64,000 nt of DNA from RHLJ01 sp965242845 (GCA_965242845.1 CBDETC010000002.1:992001-1056000), one strand, 5' to 3'; positions 6,908 through 16,481 are shown, counted from the stretch's first letter. A program made the numbers and translations. The notes: generated from the sequence alone by a model not told the origin.

Positions 6908-9160
6908 TCACTTGAATGAAATTTTAACAGCAGCATAGGGTAGAATCGGCGTTTGATCTATCCTTTCGAGCCTGTTCAGGTCAACATAGAAGACATTATC
7001 CCTGTCATAAGTATTTAAACATCCAAGTTCGGTTTCTAAAACCATATTCTCGGAAAGGAAAAAGCTTCGCTGAATTGAAATATCTAGTCGATGATAATAG
7101 GGTAACCGATCATTATAAGGCTCACCAAAAAAAGTACGAGCCACTCCTGGATTTTCATCCGTGGTTCCAAGTGTCACATCAGGTATTAGATCGAAACCAA
7201 AAACCTTGGTGTAAGGCTTTCCTGAGCCAATATTCCAAACTGCACTTGCTTTGTATTTTCCTAACTTTGCATTTAGAATAGTTGTGATCTGATGGCGTTG
7301 ATCATGAGGAGGAGAATAGCTGAATATTCTTTGGTCAAGCCAGGCTCCAAGATCGCTTGTTCGTGCTTCATATTCTACTTTGTTCCATGCATATCCAACC
7401 TGCATGTATAACCTGCTGGTTTCGTATTCAACCCGTGCATTAGCACCATAGCTCTTTGCATCAGCTAAAGCAGGAACGATAGAAATCTGAGCAATGGTAG
7501 TCCACTTGGCAACGGGTAATCCTTCATAGTTCATATAAAAACCTTCGATATTGGTTTTTAAGTGCTGACCAAACCTATGCTTCCAACCAATTATCCGGTG
7601 TATTGAGCTATATAAGTTTACTAAGCCTGGATTGGATCGGTAGATAGTAAATGTAGTTCCTGCATCACGTTGATCACTAAATCCTTCAATCACCTGATGA
7701 TATTTCCCAATAGCTAAACTTAACTCAGAAGAATTATTACCAAAAGGCTTTGTAACTATTCTTAACCGTGGTTCAAATGTCAATTTTGAATCGATAGTTG
7801 CCTGAGTACCTACACTCGGTACCATTCTAATATTTTGCGTTAGGTCAATTTCACTTTTGAGATGTAGTTGCATCATAGGGTAGCGTCGGTCTGTCGAAGC
7901 CTGTTCTACCAGTGCAAACCTTTCGTCAACACTTGTGCTAAACGCGTGGGATAATATTTGAATCCCGAAGTCAAATTTTTGATTGAACCAATAGTCCTGA
8001 AAATCTAATCTCATGAAACTCTGCTTCACAACCGAACGATTATTTGTACCTAAAGCACTGACTTCTTGATTTTCAAATGTTGTATGACCAATTGATACCT
8101 CAAATGGAAGAGCAAAGCTTTCGTCGAAACCAAAACATCGCATTCCGATCCCAGTATTTTTCCAACTCAGATACGACTGACTCGATTCACTAATTCTCCC
8201 TTCGTCATCCGTTAAAAGTCCTGTCGCGTTACACATAAAACCTTCACCATGAATAGAGTATCGCCCCATAAGATCATAAAACTGAATATCCTGCTCTCTT
8301 GAGGTTAAATATCCCGAAAATGATTTAATAGTTGAAGCTCTACCACTGACCAGAAAAGATGATTTCTTCTCATGAATTGGACCTTCCAAAAATATTGAAG
8401 AGATATATGGGCTTACGCTGCCACTTCCACTATAGCGAGTCATATTCCCTGTTTTTAGATTCACATCAATTACAGCGGAGGTTGAGCTCATATACCGGGT
8501 ATCGAATCCACCAGCTAATACATCAATGTTATTTACAACAGGTTCGGGAAAAGCCGAAAATAAATTCGAAATGTGAAACGGTTTCAGGATAGGTAAATCA
8601 TCTACGAGAACCACATTTTGAGCAGGTGTTCCTCCCCGGATATATAAATCCCCTCCCGTATCTCCAATACTTACCACCCCAGGTACTGTACGAATATAAG
8701 CCATCAGATCTCCATCCAGGCTCATAGAAGGTACCCGACTTAAGTCTTCTGCCTCCACTCTGGTTATACCTAAACCCCCTGTTGTAAATCCGCGCTCTTC
8801 TTCAACAACTACTTCTCCCAACTGACCTATATCGGTTTGTAATTCAATGCGCTCTACCCATATTTCGTTGAGACTCAACTCGACCCGTTGTTCAAAGGTT
8901 TTAAAACCCAAAAAAGATATTCGTAGTAAATAGCTCCCCTGGCCGATTCGCTTAAATTCGCAAAAGCCATCTACGGTGGTTACGCAGTAATCCTCCAGAT
9001 CTACTTCACCCTCTCGATATAAAAGTACGTTTGCTCCTGTAAGCGGGTCTCCACCTTCGTCGGTAACAACTACTCTTATTGACGAATTGGTCTGAGCAAA
9101 AAGTTCTCTTCCTATTAATCCCAGAAAAAGAAAGAAAATGAAGAGGAATAATTTTTTCAT
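6908..9160 (-). CDS. TonB-dependent outer-membrane receptor, copy 1
   Basis: This 750-residue protein has a signal peptide ending near LFAQ, then a carboxypeptidase-regulatory-like beta-sandwich (VVVTDEGGDPLTGANVLLY, residues about 28-115). A plug domain follows (MAYIRTVPGVVSIGDTGG, DLYIRGGTPAQNVVLVDDLP), and then a compact beta-barrel ending in ILPYAAVKISFK with the usual terminal aromatic strand. It should import a ligand across the outer membrane using TonB energy. It is shorter than SusC proteins and no SusD is nearby. It is followed immediately by a DUF4249-like lipoprotein. It is a close paralogue of the receptor at 10059-12329; the N-terminal 300 residues are nearly identical between them. 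Confidence 0.88.
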   Translation of the reverse strand: MKKLFLFIFFLFLGLIGRELFAQTNSSIRVVVTDEGGDPLTGANVLLYREGEVDLEDYCVTTVDGFCEFKRIGQGSYLLRISFLGFKTFEQRVELSLNEIWVERIELQTDIGQLGEVVVEEERGFTTGGLGITRVEAEDLSRVPSMSLDGDLMAYIRTVPGVVSIGDTGGDLYIRGGTPAQNVVLVDDLPILKPFHISNLFSAFPEPVVNNIDVLAGGFDTRYMSSTSAVIDVNLKTGNMTRYSGSGSVSPYISSIFLEGPIHEKKSSFLVSGRASTIKSFSGYLTSREQDIQFYDLMGRYSIHGEGFMCNATGLLTDDEGRISESSQSYLSWKNTGIGMRCFGFDESFALPFEVSIGHTTFENQEVSALGTNNRSVVKQSFMRLDFQDYWFNQKFDFGIQILSHAFSTSVDERFALVEQASTDRRYPMMQLHLKSEIDLTQNIRMVPSVGTQATIDSKLTFEPRLRIVTKPFGNNSSELSLAIGKYHQVIEGFSDQRDAGTTFTIYRSNPGLVNLYSSIHRIIGWKHRFGQHLKTNIEGFYMNYEGLPVAKWTTIAQISIVPALADAKSYGANARVEYETSRLYMQVGYAWNKVEYEARTSDLGAWLDQRIFSYSPPHDQRHQITTILNAKLGKYKASAVWNIGSGKPYTKVFGFDLIPDVTLGTTDENPGVARTFFGEPYNDRLPYYHRLDISIQRSFFLSENMVLETELGCLNTYDRDNVFYVDLNRLERIDQTPILPYAAVKISFK

Positions 9161-9255
9161 GAACCTATAAATGGGTTTCAGATCAACCTGCTTTCGAAGA
9201 ATTGCTTAGTAAGCTCATCCTTTTTCAATTACCAGAATTGTAAAAAGGTAGAATT

Positions 9256-10062
9256 CTATTCAAAGTATCGGATAACTTCTTGTTCGGTATAGAAAGCTCC
9301 AAACTCCCCAATTGAAATGTAGCCTTCCTGTTGCCATTCATTCTTATCGGTAAAGAAGTTTGATCCATAGTGAAATACATCAAATTCCATGATACTGTTA
9401 CTCAATTCGAATTCCTGACATGGATCGGAAAAGAGTCGATATCCAAATCTCAAAACGTTTATCAAGGGGATAGAATGAGTAAGGGTATCTCCGCTGAGTG
9501 TATAGTCGTCAGAAGTATAGTACCCCACTTTGCCTTCAGGCAGAGTTACCTGAAGATCTATTTCATCAGCAGTCAAAATTGGATAAAACGAAACCTCTAT
9601 AATTGAATAACACGTCCTACGGTCTGGTTCAGGCAGATTGATTTCCATACTTGCTCTGCTTGGAGTATTCCAGGTACCTGTAATTCGCTCACCCGTTGAT
9701 ATTCGTTCCACATTCATTTCATATCGCTTTCCGTACTCGATATCGTAGGAAAAGAAATTGTGGGTATAAACATCATCATATTTCACCACACTATCAGCAA
9801 GCTCTCTTTCCCAATCATCAGTAATGTTTTTAAGAAATACCCTCGCATCTATCTCTGAATCACTTTCATCCAATAATGATTTTGTCAAATCATCTACTCT
9901 AAAAAAGTGCGGAGCTGGCTCGCTCATATTTATGACTCCAAACACAGAAAAAGCAGCTCCCCTTTTATCCAAAGCATCGACGGTGTCATCACAACTTCCT
10001 GTACTTAGCACCACAACTGGGATGACAAAAAATAACGCGATATAGAACTGTGTTTTTTTCAT
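9256..10062 (-). CDS. DUF4249-like surface lipoprotein, copy 2
   Basis: This 268-residue predicted lipoprotein has a hydrophobic N-terminus followed by the lipobox STGSC. Its ATG overlaps the stop of the upstream receptor by four bases (ATGA), indicating translational coupling. It keeps the copy-1 pattern VFLKN, YTHNF and two Cys (RRTCYS and SDPCQEF). Overall resemblance to copy 1 is low compared with that between the two receptors. It probably acts as the ligand-specific partner of the receptor at 10059-12329. Assignment to the DUF4249 family is by pattern and context; no ligand can be inferred. Confidence 0.68.
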   Translation of the reverse strand: MKKTQFYIALFFVIPVVVLSTGSCDDTVDALDKRGAAFSVFGVINMSEPAPHFFRVDDLTKSLLDESDSEIDARVFLKNITDDWERELADSVVKYDDVYTHNFFSYDIEYGKRYEMNVERISTGERITGTWNTPSRASMEINLPEPDRRTCYSIIEVSFYPILTADEIDLQVTLPEGKVGYYTSDDYTLSGDTLTHSIPLINVLRFGYRLFSDPCQEFELSNSIMEFDVFHYGSNFFTDKNEWQQEGYISIGEFGAFYTEQEVIRYFE

Positions 10063-12329
10063 TTGAAGGAAATTTTAGCCGCTGCATAAGGGAGTATTGC
10101 TGTTTGATCCACTCGCTCGAGAGTATTTAAATCAACATAGAATACATTATTACGATCATAGGCATTTAAACATCCCAGTTCTGTTTCAAAAGTGATGCCT
10201 TCTGAAATGGTAAAACTGCGTTGCACAGAAACATCCAGGCGGTGATAGTAAGGTAACCTCGATCCAAATGGTTCACTATAAAGAGTTCTTGCAACACCAG
10301 GATTTTCAGTAGGAGAATCGATGGGTACATTTACATTTAGATCAAAGCCAAACACCTGAGTATAGGGCTTGCCTGATCCTAGCTCCCATACCAGATTCAG
10401 CTTAAACTTTTCGATTTCAGCACTTATTAATGTATTTAGCTGATGAGGTTGATCGTGAGGAGGGGAGTAGCTGAAAATCTCCTGATCAATCCAGGCTCCT
10501 AATGATTCTGTTGTGGATCTATAGGTCACATCAGAAAACCCATAGTTTACCGCTATAAAAAGAGGTCTGGACTGATATTCTAAACTCGTGTTGATTCCGT
10601 AACTCTTAGAGTTGGCACGTACCGGTTCAACAAAAACCTGTGCAACGGGAGTCCATCTGGCAACTGGAACTCCCGAATGGTTCATATAGTATCCTTCCAC
10701 ATTCGCAGTGAAACGGGAACCAAATTTATGCTTAAATCCAACTATCCGATGTGTAGAATCAAATAATCTTCCTACCGAGTCGCTTGCCCTGTAAATAGTA
10801 AATGAAGTACCTGCATCCCTTTGGTCACTAAAGCCATCAATAGCCTGATAATACCTTCCAAAAGCAAGACTCAATTCTGAATTCTGTGATGCAAAAGGCT
10901 TGGTTACTATTCTTACTCTTGGTTCAATAGTGGGTAAAAAATGAACATTTGCTTGTGAACCAAGGCTGGTAATAATTTTGACCCTTTCTGATACATCAAA
11001 ATCACTTTTTATATAAAGCTGGTACATCGGATACCGCCTTTCTCTCCCTACGATATCTAACACAGCAAAGCGTTGATCGATTTTGGTCTCTACAGTATGC
11101 ACGAGTATTTGCAGCCCATAGTCAAACTTGTGTCCAAACCAATTGTCTTGAAACTCGAGGCGCATAAAGGTTTGCTTAACACTCGATCTATTGTTTGTGC
11201 CCTCGCTGCTTACCTCCTGGTTTTCAAAAGTAGTATGGCCTACTGAAGCTTCAAAAGGCAGTGCAAAGCTTCCATCAAAGCCAAAGCATCTAACTCCAAT
11301 TCCAGTATTGCTCCAACTCAAATAGGCTTCACTTAATTCACTAATTCTTCCTTCATCTTCAGTTAATAACCCTGTGGCGTTGCACATAAAGCCCTCTCCG
11401 TGGAAAGAATACCTCCCAATAAGATCATAAAACTCAACATCTCTCTGTTCTGTACCTAAATACCCCGAAAAGGATTTAATAGTTGAGGCTCTTCCGCTAA
11501 ATAAAAATGAGGTTTTTTCTGTATGACCAGGACCTTCCAAAAAGACCGAAGAAATATAGGGACTGATACTCCCACTACCGGAATACCTGCTCATATTCCC
11601 CGTTTTCAAATTCACATCAATTACAGCGGATGTGGAACTCATATACCGGGCATCAAAACCACCAGCCAGTACATCGATGTTATTTACCACAGGCTCAGGA
11701 AAAGCGGAGAATAAATTCGAGATGTGGAAAGGCTTTATTATGGGGAGATCATCAACCAGTACCACATTTTGTGCTGGAGTACCACCACGGATATATAAAT
11801 CACCCCCTGAATCCCCTATGCTTACCACTCCAGGAACTGTGCGAATATAAGCCATTAAATCTCCATCAAGGCTTACAGAGGGGACCCGCCCAAGATCTTC
11901 CGCTTCTACACGAGTTATTCCAAGTCCACCTGTGGTAAAGCCTCGCTCTTCTTCAACTACAATTTCACCTAGTTGTTCGACGTCTGTCTGTAATTCGATG
12001 CGTTCTACTAGAATTTCATCTTCACCAAGGCGTAGTAATTTTTCAAATGTTTTAAAGCCTAAAAAAGAAACCTGAAGCTTATACATGACCGGGCGCAGAC
12101 GATTAAATTCGCAAAACCCATTTATAGAAGTCACACAGTAATCTTCTAGTTCTGTTTCTCCTTCCAGGTAAAGCAGCACATTAGCCCCTGTTAATGGATC
12201 TCCACCTTCATCGGTAACTACTACTCTTAATGTAGAATTGGTTTGCGCAGAAAGGCCTTGCCCCAGTATGCCAGGAACAAAAAAAAGCACTAAAAGCTTT
12301 AAAATTTGTATACCTTTTTGACGAAACAT
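10059..12329 (-). CDS. TonB-dependent outer-membrane receptor, copy 2
   Basis: This 756-residue protein has the same architecture as copy 1: signal peptide (to about GLSAQ), carboxypeptidase-regulatory-like domain with a CVTSINGFC cysteine pair, plug (MAYIRTVPGVVSIGDSGG, DLYIRGGTPAQNVVLVDDLP) and a barrel ending YAAAKISFK. The stop overlaps the start of its DUF4249-like partner. It is the first gene of the four-gene cluster and is divergent from ddl across a 97-base gap that should hold promoters for both. The duplication is clear. Differences concentrate in the barrel loops, consistent with a change in ligand, though that is inference. Confidence 0.88.
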   Translation of the reverse strand: MFRQKGIQILKLLVLFFVPGILGQGLSAQTNSTLRVVVTDEGGDPLTGANVLLYLEGETELEDYCVTSINGFCEFNRLRPVMYKLQVSFLGFKTFEKLLRLGEDEILVERIELQTDVEQLGEIVVEEERGFTTGGLGITRVEAEDLGRVPSVSLDGDLMAYIRTVPGVVSIGDSGGDLYIRGGTPAQNVVLVDDLPIIKPFHISNLFSAFPEPVVNNIDVLAGGFDARYMSSTSAVIDVNLKTGNMSRYSGSGSISPYISSVFLEGPGHTEKTSFLFSGRASTIKSFSGYLGTEQRDVEFYDLIGRYSFHGEGFMCNATGLLTEDEGRISELSEAYLSWSNTGIGVRCFGFDGSFALPFEASVGHTTFENQEVSSEGTNNRSSVKQTFMRLEFQDNWFGHKFDYGLQILVHTVETKIDQRFAVLDIVGRERRYPMYQLYIKSDFDVSERVKIITSLGSQANVHFLPTIEPRVRIVTKPFASQNSELSLAFGRYYQAIDGFSDQRDAGTSFTIYRASDSVGRLFDSTHRIVGFKHKFGSRFTANVEGYYMNHSGVPVARWTPVAQVFVEPVRANSKSYGINTSLEYQSRPLFIAVNYGFSDVTYRSTTESLGAWIDQEIFSYSPPHDQPHQLNTLISAEIEKFKLNLVWELGSGKPYTQVFGFDLNVNVPIDSPTENPGVARTLYSEPFGSRLPYYHRLDVSVQRSFTISEGITFETELGCLNAYDRNNVFYVDLNTLERVDQTAILPYAAAKISFK

Positions 12330-12426
12330 AGATGACCTATTGTAAAACCATCAAAACAGTAAAAAATTGCTGTTCAGATATGATTAATCTAATCTTTAAA
12401 GAATTCAAAATCAGCCAATTAGTTTA

Positions 12427-13620
12427 ATGTCCCAGAAAAATCTTGTAATAGCCTTTGGCGGAGCATCTCCCGAGCATGAAGTATCGGTATTAACAGCGCA
12501 TCAGGTTATCGCTTCATTGCAGGATAGCTCCTACAATCTAATTCCTCTCTACATTACAAAATCGGGCAGATGGTTTACCGGACAATCTTTGTTGGATTTA
12601 TCCTCCTTCAAAGACCTAAAGCAGCTTGAGGAGAATGCTTCTTCTTGTGCTTTTGTAAAGGATGATATTGGAAGAACTTTGATAAGAGAACAGGAAAAGA
12701 CTGGTCTTTTCTCGAAGCCAAATGAGTGGGCTGTGTACGCCGTTGTTTGCGCATTCCATGGCAGTGAAGGAGAAAATGGAGCTTTCCAGGGAATTTGCGA
12801 GATGTTCAACGTTCCTTATACGGGTAGTGGTGTGCTGGGATCTTCAGTCGGCATGGACAAACCCAAGGCCAAACAACTCTGTGAGGCTAATGATATTCCT
12901 GTTACTAATAGTCTTGATTTCTTTGAAAGTGACTGGGAATCTGACCAGAAAACCATTTTGAAAGAAGCCAGCTTATTGGGCTATCCATTAGTGGTAAAGC
13001 CAGCTTCACTTGGAAGCAGTATTGGAGTAAGCAGGGTCGATAATGAGGAAGAGCTTATTAACGCGGTGGAAACAGCATTCCGCTACGATGCGCATTTATT
13101 GATAGAAGAAGCTATTCATCCTTTGATGGAGATTAACTGTTCGGTGCTTGGTACTGCTGAAAATTGTAGCGCTAGTGTTTGTGAGCGACCTTTAGGAGTT
13201 ACTGATACACTTTCTTTTGAGGATAAATATCAAAGTGGCGGAAGTGCCGAAAAAGGGATGGCCTCGGCAGATAGGATTATTCCTGCGGATATTTCTCCAG
13301 AGCTAACCGAATCGATTAGAAGTCTGGCAGTCAAAATTTTCAGAACTTTTGATGCTGCTGGTGTTGCCCGTCTCGATTTCCTGATTAATGCCGAAACTGA
13401 GGATGTTTATTTCAATGAAATAAATACCATCCCTGGTTCTTTCTCATTTTATCTATGGGATAAATCTGACCTTTCTTTTACTGATTTGATGGAAGAGCTT
13501 ATCAAGATTGCCCTTAAAAAGCACCAGGCAAAAAATGGCCGGATCAGAAGCTATGAAACAAACCTGCTTAGCGAAAAAGCGGCTACAGGTATCAAGGGAC
13601 TAAAAGGAACTAAAGCTTAA
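12427..13620 (+). CDS. ddl: D-alanine--D-alanine ligase
   Basis: Ddl joins two D-alanines with ATP for peptidoglycan precursors. The N-terminal motif FGGASPEHEVSVLTA, the central TGSGVLGSSVGMDKPKAK and the ATP-grasp segments VVKPASLGSSIGVSRV and ARLDFLINAETEDVYFNEINTIPGS are diagnostic. At 397 residues it is slightly longer than the usual 310-370, with extra sequence around residues 230-270 (CSASVCERPLGVTDTLSF) and a basic C-terminal tail after the catalytic core. The ATG at 12427 gives the expected start. nadK follows after 20 bases, so the two are probably cotranscribed. Confidence 0.93.
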   Translation: MSQKNLVIAFGGASPEHEVSVLTAHQVIASLQDSSYNLIPLYITKSGRWFTGQSLLDLSSFKDLKQLEENASSCAFVKDDIGRTLIREQEKTGLFSKPNEWAVYAVVCAFHGSEGENGAFQGICEMFNVPYTGSGVLGSSVGMDKPKAKQLCEANDIPVTNSLDFFESDWESDQKTILKEASLLGYPLVVKPASLGSSIGVSRVDNEEELINAVETAFRYDAHLLIEEAIHPLMEINCSVLGTAENCSASVCERPLGVTDTLSFEDKYQSGGSAEKGMASADRIIPADISPELTESIRSLAVKIFRTFDAAGVARLDFLINAETEDVYFNEINTIPGSFSFYLWDKSDLSFTDLMEELIKIALKKHQAKNGRIRSYETNLLSEKAATGIKGLKGTKA

Positions 13621-13640
13621 GTTCGTTACTTTGCATCGAT

Positions 13641-14513
13641 ATGAAATTAGCTGTAGTTGCAAATCCTGGAAAGTATGAAGTGAAAGGAGTAATCCATTCC
13701 ACCATAAAATGGGCCACAGACGCTAATGCTCATTTATTTCTGTGCAGAGAGGTTTGTGAATTACTTGGTATCGAACAATCCAGCTCACTTTCTATTACTA
13801 ATTCCGATCAGGAATCTATTGAACTGTGTGATGTAGTGCTGGTTATGGGCGGAGATGGAACCATCCTATATACTGCCCGGATATCCAAAAATTCTGAGAA
13901 GCCAATATTGGGGATAAATAGTGGTCGACTTGGGTTTATGACCAATGTGCAGGCTGATGAACTCATTGATGCACTTAATCAAGTCTTAGCAAAAAACTAC
14001 ACTCTTGATAAACGGCATTATCTAAAAGCCACTGATATGCATGGTAATGTCTACTATGCATTAAATGAATTTCTTTTCAGCAGGAAGAATTCATCTATGG
14101 TAAATATTAGCGCGGAGTATGATGGTCACTTCATCAATACATATTGGGCGGATGGCTTGATTGTCTCTTCCTCAACGGGTTCCACAGCATATAATCTTTC
14201 ATCCGGAGGACCAATTGTTGCTCCTGGCTCAGGCATTGTATTAGTTACCCCAATTAATCCACATGCCCTAACCACAAGACCCCTTGTTCTCCGATCTGAC
14301 CGCCCGTTGAAAATTAAGGTTGACCCAGAACAAAGCGATATTCTTTTCTCTTATGACGGAATAATTTGTGAAGATCAATCTCTGCCTTTAGAAGTTGAAA
14401 TCATTAAATCGAAGCTTTCTTTCAACCTTATCCAGTTACCCGGGCAAAACTATTTTGACACCCTTCGCAAGAAGTTAATGTGGGGCCAGGACTCCAGGAG
14501 AATTAAGAACTAA
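13641..14513 (+). CDS. nadK: NAD kinase
   Basis: NAD kinase phosphorylates NAD+ to NADP+ in the cytoplasm. The 290-residue protein carries the GGDGT motif in VLVMGGDGTILYTAR, the NE segment in ALNEFLFSRKNSSM, and the conserved SSSTGSTAYNLSSGGPIV block that binds NAD. PHALTTRPLVLRSD is also typical. Length is normal. It follows ddl closely on the same strand. Its last codons and stop lie inside the left arm of an AT-rich inverted repeat (14501-14567), which may act as the transcript end. Confidence 0.95.
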   Translation: MKLAVVANPGKYEVKGVIHSTIKWATDANAHLFLCREVCELLGIEQSSSLSITNSDQESIELCDVVLVMGGDGTILYTARISKNSEKPILGINSGRLGFMTNVQADELIDALNQVLAKNYTLDKRHYLKATDMHGNVYYALNEFLFSRKNSSMVNISAEYDGHFINTYWADGLIVSSSTGSTAYNLSSGGPIVAPGSGIVLVTPINPHALTTRPLVLRSDRPLKIKVDPEQSDILFSYDGIICEDQSLPLEVEIIKSKLSFNLIQLPGQNYFDTLRKKLMWGQDSRRIKN

Positions 14514-14567
14514 GAATGAAAATTTGAATAGTAATATTCACACATTCTTTATTCTTAATTCTTAATT
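14501..14567. repeat. AATTAAGAAT-type inverted repeat overlapping the nadK stop
   Basis: AATTAAGAACTAAGAAT (14501-14517) is complementary to ATTCTTAATTCTTAATT (14551-14567) in 16 of 17 positions. Each arm is two tandem AATTARGAAT-like units, the same design as at 2478-2533. The left arm contains the nadK stop codon. Confidence 0.6.
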
Positions 14568-14630
14568 TCAACCCGGAAAAACTAACCAAGCCTGGATTGT
14601 GAAAGGCTTTCAAAACTAAAACCAATATCC

Positions 14631-15587
14631 ATGAAAGTAACTGTAGTAGGAGCGGGCGGTAATGTAGGGTCTACCGTAGCACTTAGTGTAGCCCAAAGAG
14701 ATTTCGCTAAAGAAGTAATTGCCGTTGATTTGGAGCGAAAAGACGGAGACAAAACTTTTTATCCTTCCAAAGGTCGTGCTCTTGACCAATGGGAAGCTTC
14801 TCCAATTCACCTTTTCGATACCCGAATAAAGGGAACCACTAACTATGAAGATACTGCTGGATCTGACGTTTGTGTAATTACAGCAGGAGTTCCAAGACGT
14901 CCGGGAATGAGTCGCGATGATTTACTAGGAATCAATGCGAACATCGTTAAAAGTGTTACTGAGCAGCTTGTTAAGCATTCTCCTGATACCATCATTATTG
15001 TAGTGTCTAATCCACTTGATGTTATGGTTCAGGTTGCTAAAGACGCTTCTGGCCTTCCTTATGAAAAAGTAATGGGTATGGCTGGAATTCTTGATACTGC
15101 ACGTTACCGAGCATTTATTGCTGATGAGCTCGACGTATCACCAAAGGATATTCAAGCCTTATTGATGGGTGGCCATGGCGATACTATGGTTCCACTTCCG
15201 CGATTTACTACCCTTGCCGGAATGCCAATTACTCATTTCATTTCTGAAGATCGCTTGAATGAAATTGTTGACCGGGCGAAGAAAGGTGGTGGAGAAATCG
15301 TTGGTCTAATGGGTACTTCAGCGTGGTATGCTCCTGGAGCAGCAGCAGCCCAAATGGTAGAAGCTATTCTTCTTGATCAAAACCGAATTTTCCCGGTTTG
15401 TGCGCATATTGACGGACAGTATGGAATCGATGATTTATACATCGGAGTTCCAGTAAAACTTGGAAAAGGTGGTATCAAAGAAGTAATAGAAGTTGAATTA
15501 ACTGATTCAGAAAGCGATCTTATGCATGCCTCAGCTAAAGCCGTTCGCGGTACTTTGGATGAGTTTAAAGCACTAATGAATAAGTAA
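14631..15587 (+). CDS. mdh: Malate dehydrogenase (LDH-like type)
   Basis: Mdh interconverts malate and oxaloacetate with NAD(H) in the TCA cycle. This 318-residue protein has the Rossmann glycine motif VGAGGNVGSTVA at the N-terminus. The malate-type substrate loop GVPRRPGMSRDDLLGINANI carries the Arg residues that distinguish MDH from LDH. The VVSNPLDVM segment and the catalytic His in MGGHGDTMVPLPR are also present. Length is typical of bacterial LDH-like MDH. It stands alone, with an intrinsic terminator 36 bases after the stop. A small TGAAAG/CTTTCA palindrome lies just before the start. Confidence 0.95.
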   Translation: MKVTVVGAGGNVGSTVALSVAQRDFAKEVIAVDLERKDGDKTFYPSKGRALDQWEASPIHLFDTRIKGTTNYEDTAGSDVCVITAGVPRRPGMSRDDLLGINANIVKSVTEQLVKHSPDTIIIVVSNPLDVMVQVAKDASGLPYEKVMGMAGILDTARYRAFIADELDVSPKDIQALLMGGHGDTMVPLPRFTTLAGMPITHFISEDRLNEIVDRAKKGGGEIVGLMGTSAWYAPGAAAAQMVEAILLDQNRIFPVCAHIDGQYGIDDLYIGVPVKLGKGGIKEVIEVELTDSESDLMHASAKAVRGTLDEFKALMNK

Positions 15588-15622
15588 ACAAACGAGGACT
15601 AAGGTTCTCACTACTTGCATTT

Positions 15623-15654
15623 AAACCCTTGTATAATCATACAAGGGTTTTTTT
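15623..15654 (+). terminator. Intrinsic terminator after mdh
   Basis: AAACCCTTGTAT (15623-15634) pairs perfectly with ATACAAGGGTTT (15639-15650) around a 4-base loop and is followed by a T-run to 15654. It separates mdh from the convergent NYN gene. Confidence 0.9.
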
Positions 15655-15668
15655 ATGTCTAGAAAAAA

Positions 15669-16481
15669 TTAATTGCCACCAACCCGAACGATATTCTCGG
15701 CCACTAAGCCTTTATCATTTTCAACCACATCAAACTCGAAGATTATATCCCGGCTGGGAATTAGATTGGAATCCAAATCACCTTCAAATTGAGAGATGTG
15801 GGCAAACAAAGTTTTATAAGGTGATTCACAATCCCTGGAATCAGTCACCCATAAATTATCACTCAATTTTGTGAGAAAGCGCATAAATCCATACCCATCC
15901 TGGTGAGAAAAATCGTAACAAACTCCACGCACCCTTGATCCTGTTTCCCCCCATTGATAAGGCGAGTCAACAGGTAGCATTTTTGGTAGCAAATAGCCTG
16001 ATACAGAACAGTCTACCGCCTTCTTTAATCCTGCGGATACATTATCAAAGCCGATATGTTCTACCTTGCATCCTTTATCCTGTATTGCATTCACCACACT
16101 CACATAACTTCCATTGCTAGTCAGCAATACAATTTTATCAAGGTGCTCTGACTGAACAATCATATCCACTGCCATATCCATATCTATGGTAGATTTGGAG
16201 ACTTTTTCACCTGTTTCCTGATTGGTGTATACCTGAACAGGTTTTTCTATGACTTTATACTCGAAGTCTCTTAGCATCTCACAAAACCGTTTATTCCTGG
16301 CTCTATATTCAGAATCCGTTTTCAGGCGTTCTTCATCATAGCATAAATACACATTCAAGCGTGAAGCAAATCCTCCATCCCGGCATGCAAATTTTCTAAG
16401 GGTATCGTATCTGAGACCGTATCCTCCATTCATGGTTACATTAACCGCGTCTACATAAATCCCAATTTTCTGTCTGCTCAT
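15669..16481 (-). CDS. NYN (PIN-like) domain protein fused to a cold-shock-like RNA-binding domain
   Basis: Residues 1 to about 165 resemble the NYN/LabA-type nuclease fold: IGIYVDAVNV at the N-terminus (Asp and Asn of the active site), STIDMDMAVDM in the middle, and VLLTSNGSYVSVV where families usually have SGDSDF. The last motif has lost both usual acidic residues. Residues about 185-270 look like a cold-shock/OB domain: GYGFMRF, LFAHISQF, FEFDVVENDKGLVAENI. The fusion suggests an RNA-binding protein with a weakened or changed nuclease centre. It is the last gene after HIT, aroQ and flippase, 27 bases behind the flippase. There is no signal peptide. The partner RNA is unknown. Confidence 0.75.
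   Translation of the reverse strand: MSRQKIGIYVDAVNVTMNGGYGLRYDTLRKFACRDGGFASRLNVYLCYDEERLKTDSEYRARNKRFCEMLRDFEYKVIEKPVQVYTNQETGEKVSKSTIDMDMAVDMIVQSEHLDKIVLLTSNGSYVSVVNAIQDKGCKVEHIGFDNVSAGLKKAVDCSVSGYLLPKMLPVDSPYQWGETGSRVRGVCYDFSHQDGYGFMRFLTKLSDNLWVTDSRDCESPYKTLFAHISQFEGDLDSNLIPSRDIIFEFDVVENDKGLVAENIVRVGGN

Noticed and set aside
6015..12329. SusC/SusD polysaccharide uptake locus
   Set aside because: The receptors are only about 750 residues and the partner lipoproteins show no SusD features; no glycan enzymes are adjacent.
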